Source: Cryomorphaceae bacterium (GTDB lineage: Bacteria > Bacteroidota > Bacteroidia > Flavobacteriales > Schleiferiaceae). Taken from it: a stretch of 7,982 bases of DNA. The first letter of the stretch is position 1. The number at the start of each line of letters is the position of its first letter. Positions 7,699 to 7,982 of this stretch are shown here, in pieces. The stretch is taken from NCBI GenBank assembly GCA_002685435.1, contig NYXD01000056.1:13356-21337 (forward strand). Direction: 5' to 3'. The notes beneath the pieces were generated by a model. It was given only the letters and a program-made list of their open reading frames with translations. It ran no database searches and was not told the DNA's origin. The translations under genes were made by a program, and so were the position numbers.

Positions 7699-7982
7699 AT
7701 GTACAGATCTCATACTTGCGGCGAATTGCGCGCATCACATATAGGACAAACAGTAACGCTAGCCGGTTGGGTTCAGCGCTCGCGCGAATTGGGCGGCATG
7801 ACCTTCTTAGATCTACGCGACCGTTACGGGATTACTCAGATTGCTTTTAATGAAGAGTGGAGTACCGACTTATTGCAAGAGGCAAGAAAACTGGGCCGTG
7901 AGTGGGTGGTACAAATTGAAGGTGAGGTGATCGAGCGCCACAGCAAGAATGCTAATATGCCTACCGGTGATGTGGAGATTAA
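7699..7982 (+). CDS. aspS: Aspartyl-tRNA synthetase, N-terminal part (cut by window edge)
   Basis: Class II aminoacyl-tRNA synthetase that charges tRNA-Asp. Only the first 94 codons plus two bases are present; the bacterial enzyme is usually about 580-590 residues, so the catalytic core lies beyond the edge. What is visible is the anticodon-binding OB-fold: [20 protein letters not shown], then [20 protein letters not shown] and [10 protein letters not shown], the family's typical opening (GWVxxxRdxGgxxFidLRDrxGxxQ). The ATG at 7699 gives the usual N-terminus ([10 protein letters not shown]). It is preceded by AAAG rather than a Shine-Dalgarno. The LGG spacing fits the bacterial AspRS type better than AsnRS or LysRS. 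Whether it is a discriminating or an Asx-charging enzyme depends on residues outside the window. The frame is open to the last base. Confidence 0.95.
   Translation, partial: MYRSHTCGELRASHIGQTVTLAGWVQRSRELGGMTFLDLRDRYGITQIAFNEEWSTDLLQEARKLGREWVVQIEGEVIERHSKNANMPTGDVEI

Noticed and set aside
7653..7850. Plus-strand frame of 65 codons over the aspS start
   Set aside because: It is out of frame with aspS, whose OB-fold is obvious from 7699, and its product resembles nothing.

Overview
The window looks like a conserved core-genome stretch of a Bacteroidota bacterium, probably Flavobacteriales-like. The grounds are indirect. Two gene starts are preceded by perfect matches to the Bacteroidota -7 promoter element TAnnTTTG. 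None of the clear gene starts has a good Shine-Dalgarno sequence. NusA is the short form of about 415 residues without the E. coli acidic C-terminal repeats. IF2 has a long Pro/Ala/Glu/Lys-rich N-terminal linker. The lineage below phylum is a guess.

Left edge (1-546, minus): the first 182 residues of a NarL/LuxR-type two-component response regulator, cut by the window edge inside its DNA-binding domain. A 211-bp divergent intergenic region (547-757) follows. It holds a candidate Bacteroidota promoter for the genes to the right, a perfect 7-2-7 palindrome over the predicted transcription start, and a terminator-like hairpin in the short 5' leader.

Centre (758-5270, plus): the operon rimP-nusA-infB, with gaps of 19 and 21 bp. 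It links ribosome 30S maturation (RimP), transcription elongation, pausing and termination (NusA) and translation initiation (IF2). A strong intrinsic terminator (5294-5329) closes it.

Right (5357-7632, minus): tadA (tRNA adenosine deaminase) followed 8 bp later by a 607-residue sodium:solute symporter, probably co-transcribed and converging on infB. The symporter substrate cannot be read from the sequence. At 7699 aspS (aspartyl-tRNA synthetase) begins on the plus strand and runs off the right edge. The 66-bp tadA/aspS gap carries two mirrored -7-like elements.

I see no rRNA, tRNA, CRISPR array, insertion sequence, prophage or defence system, and no credible novel multi-gene system. The observations most worth checking are the rimP leader architecture and the compact tadA/aspS divergent promoter.
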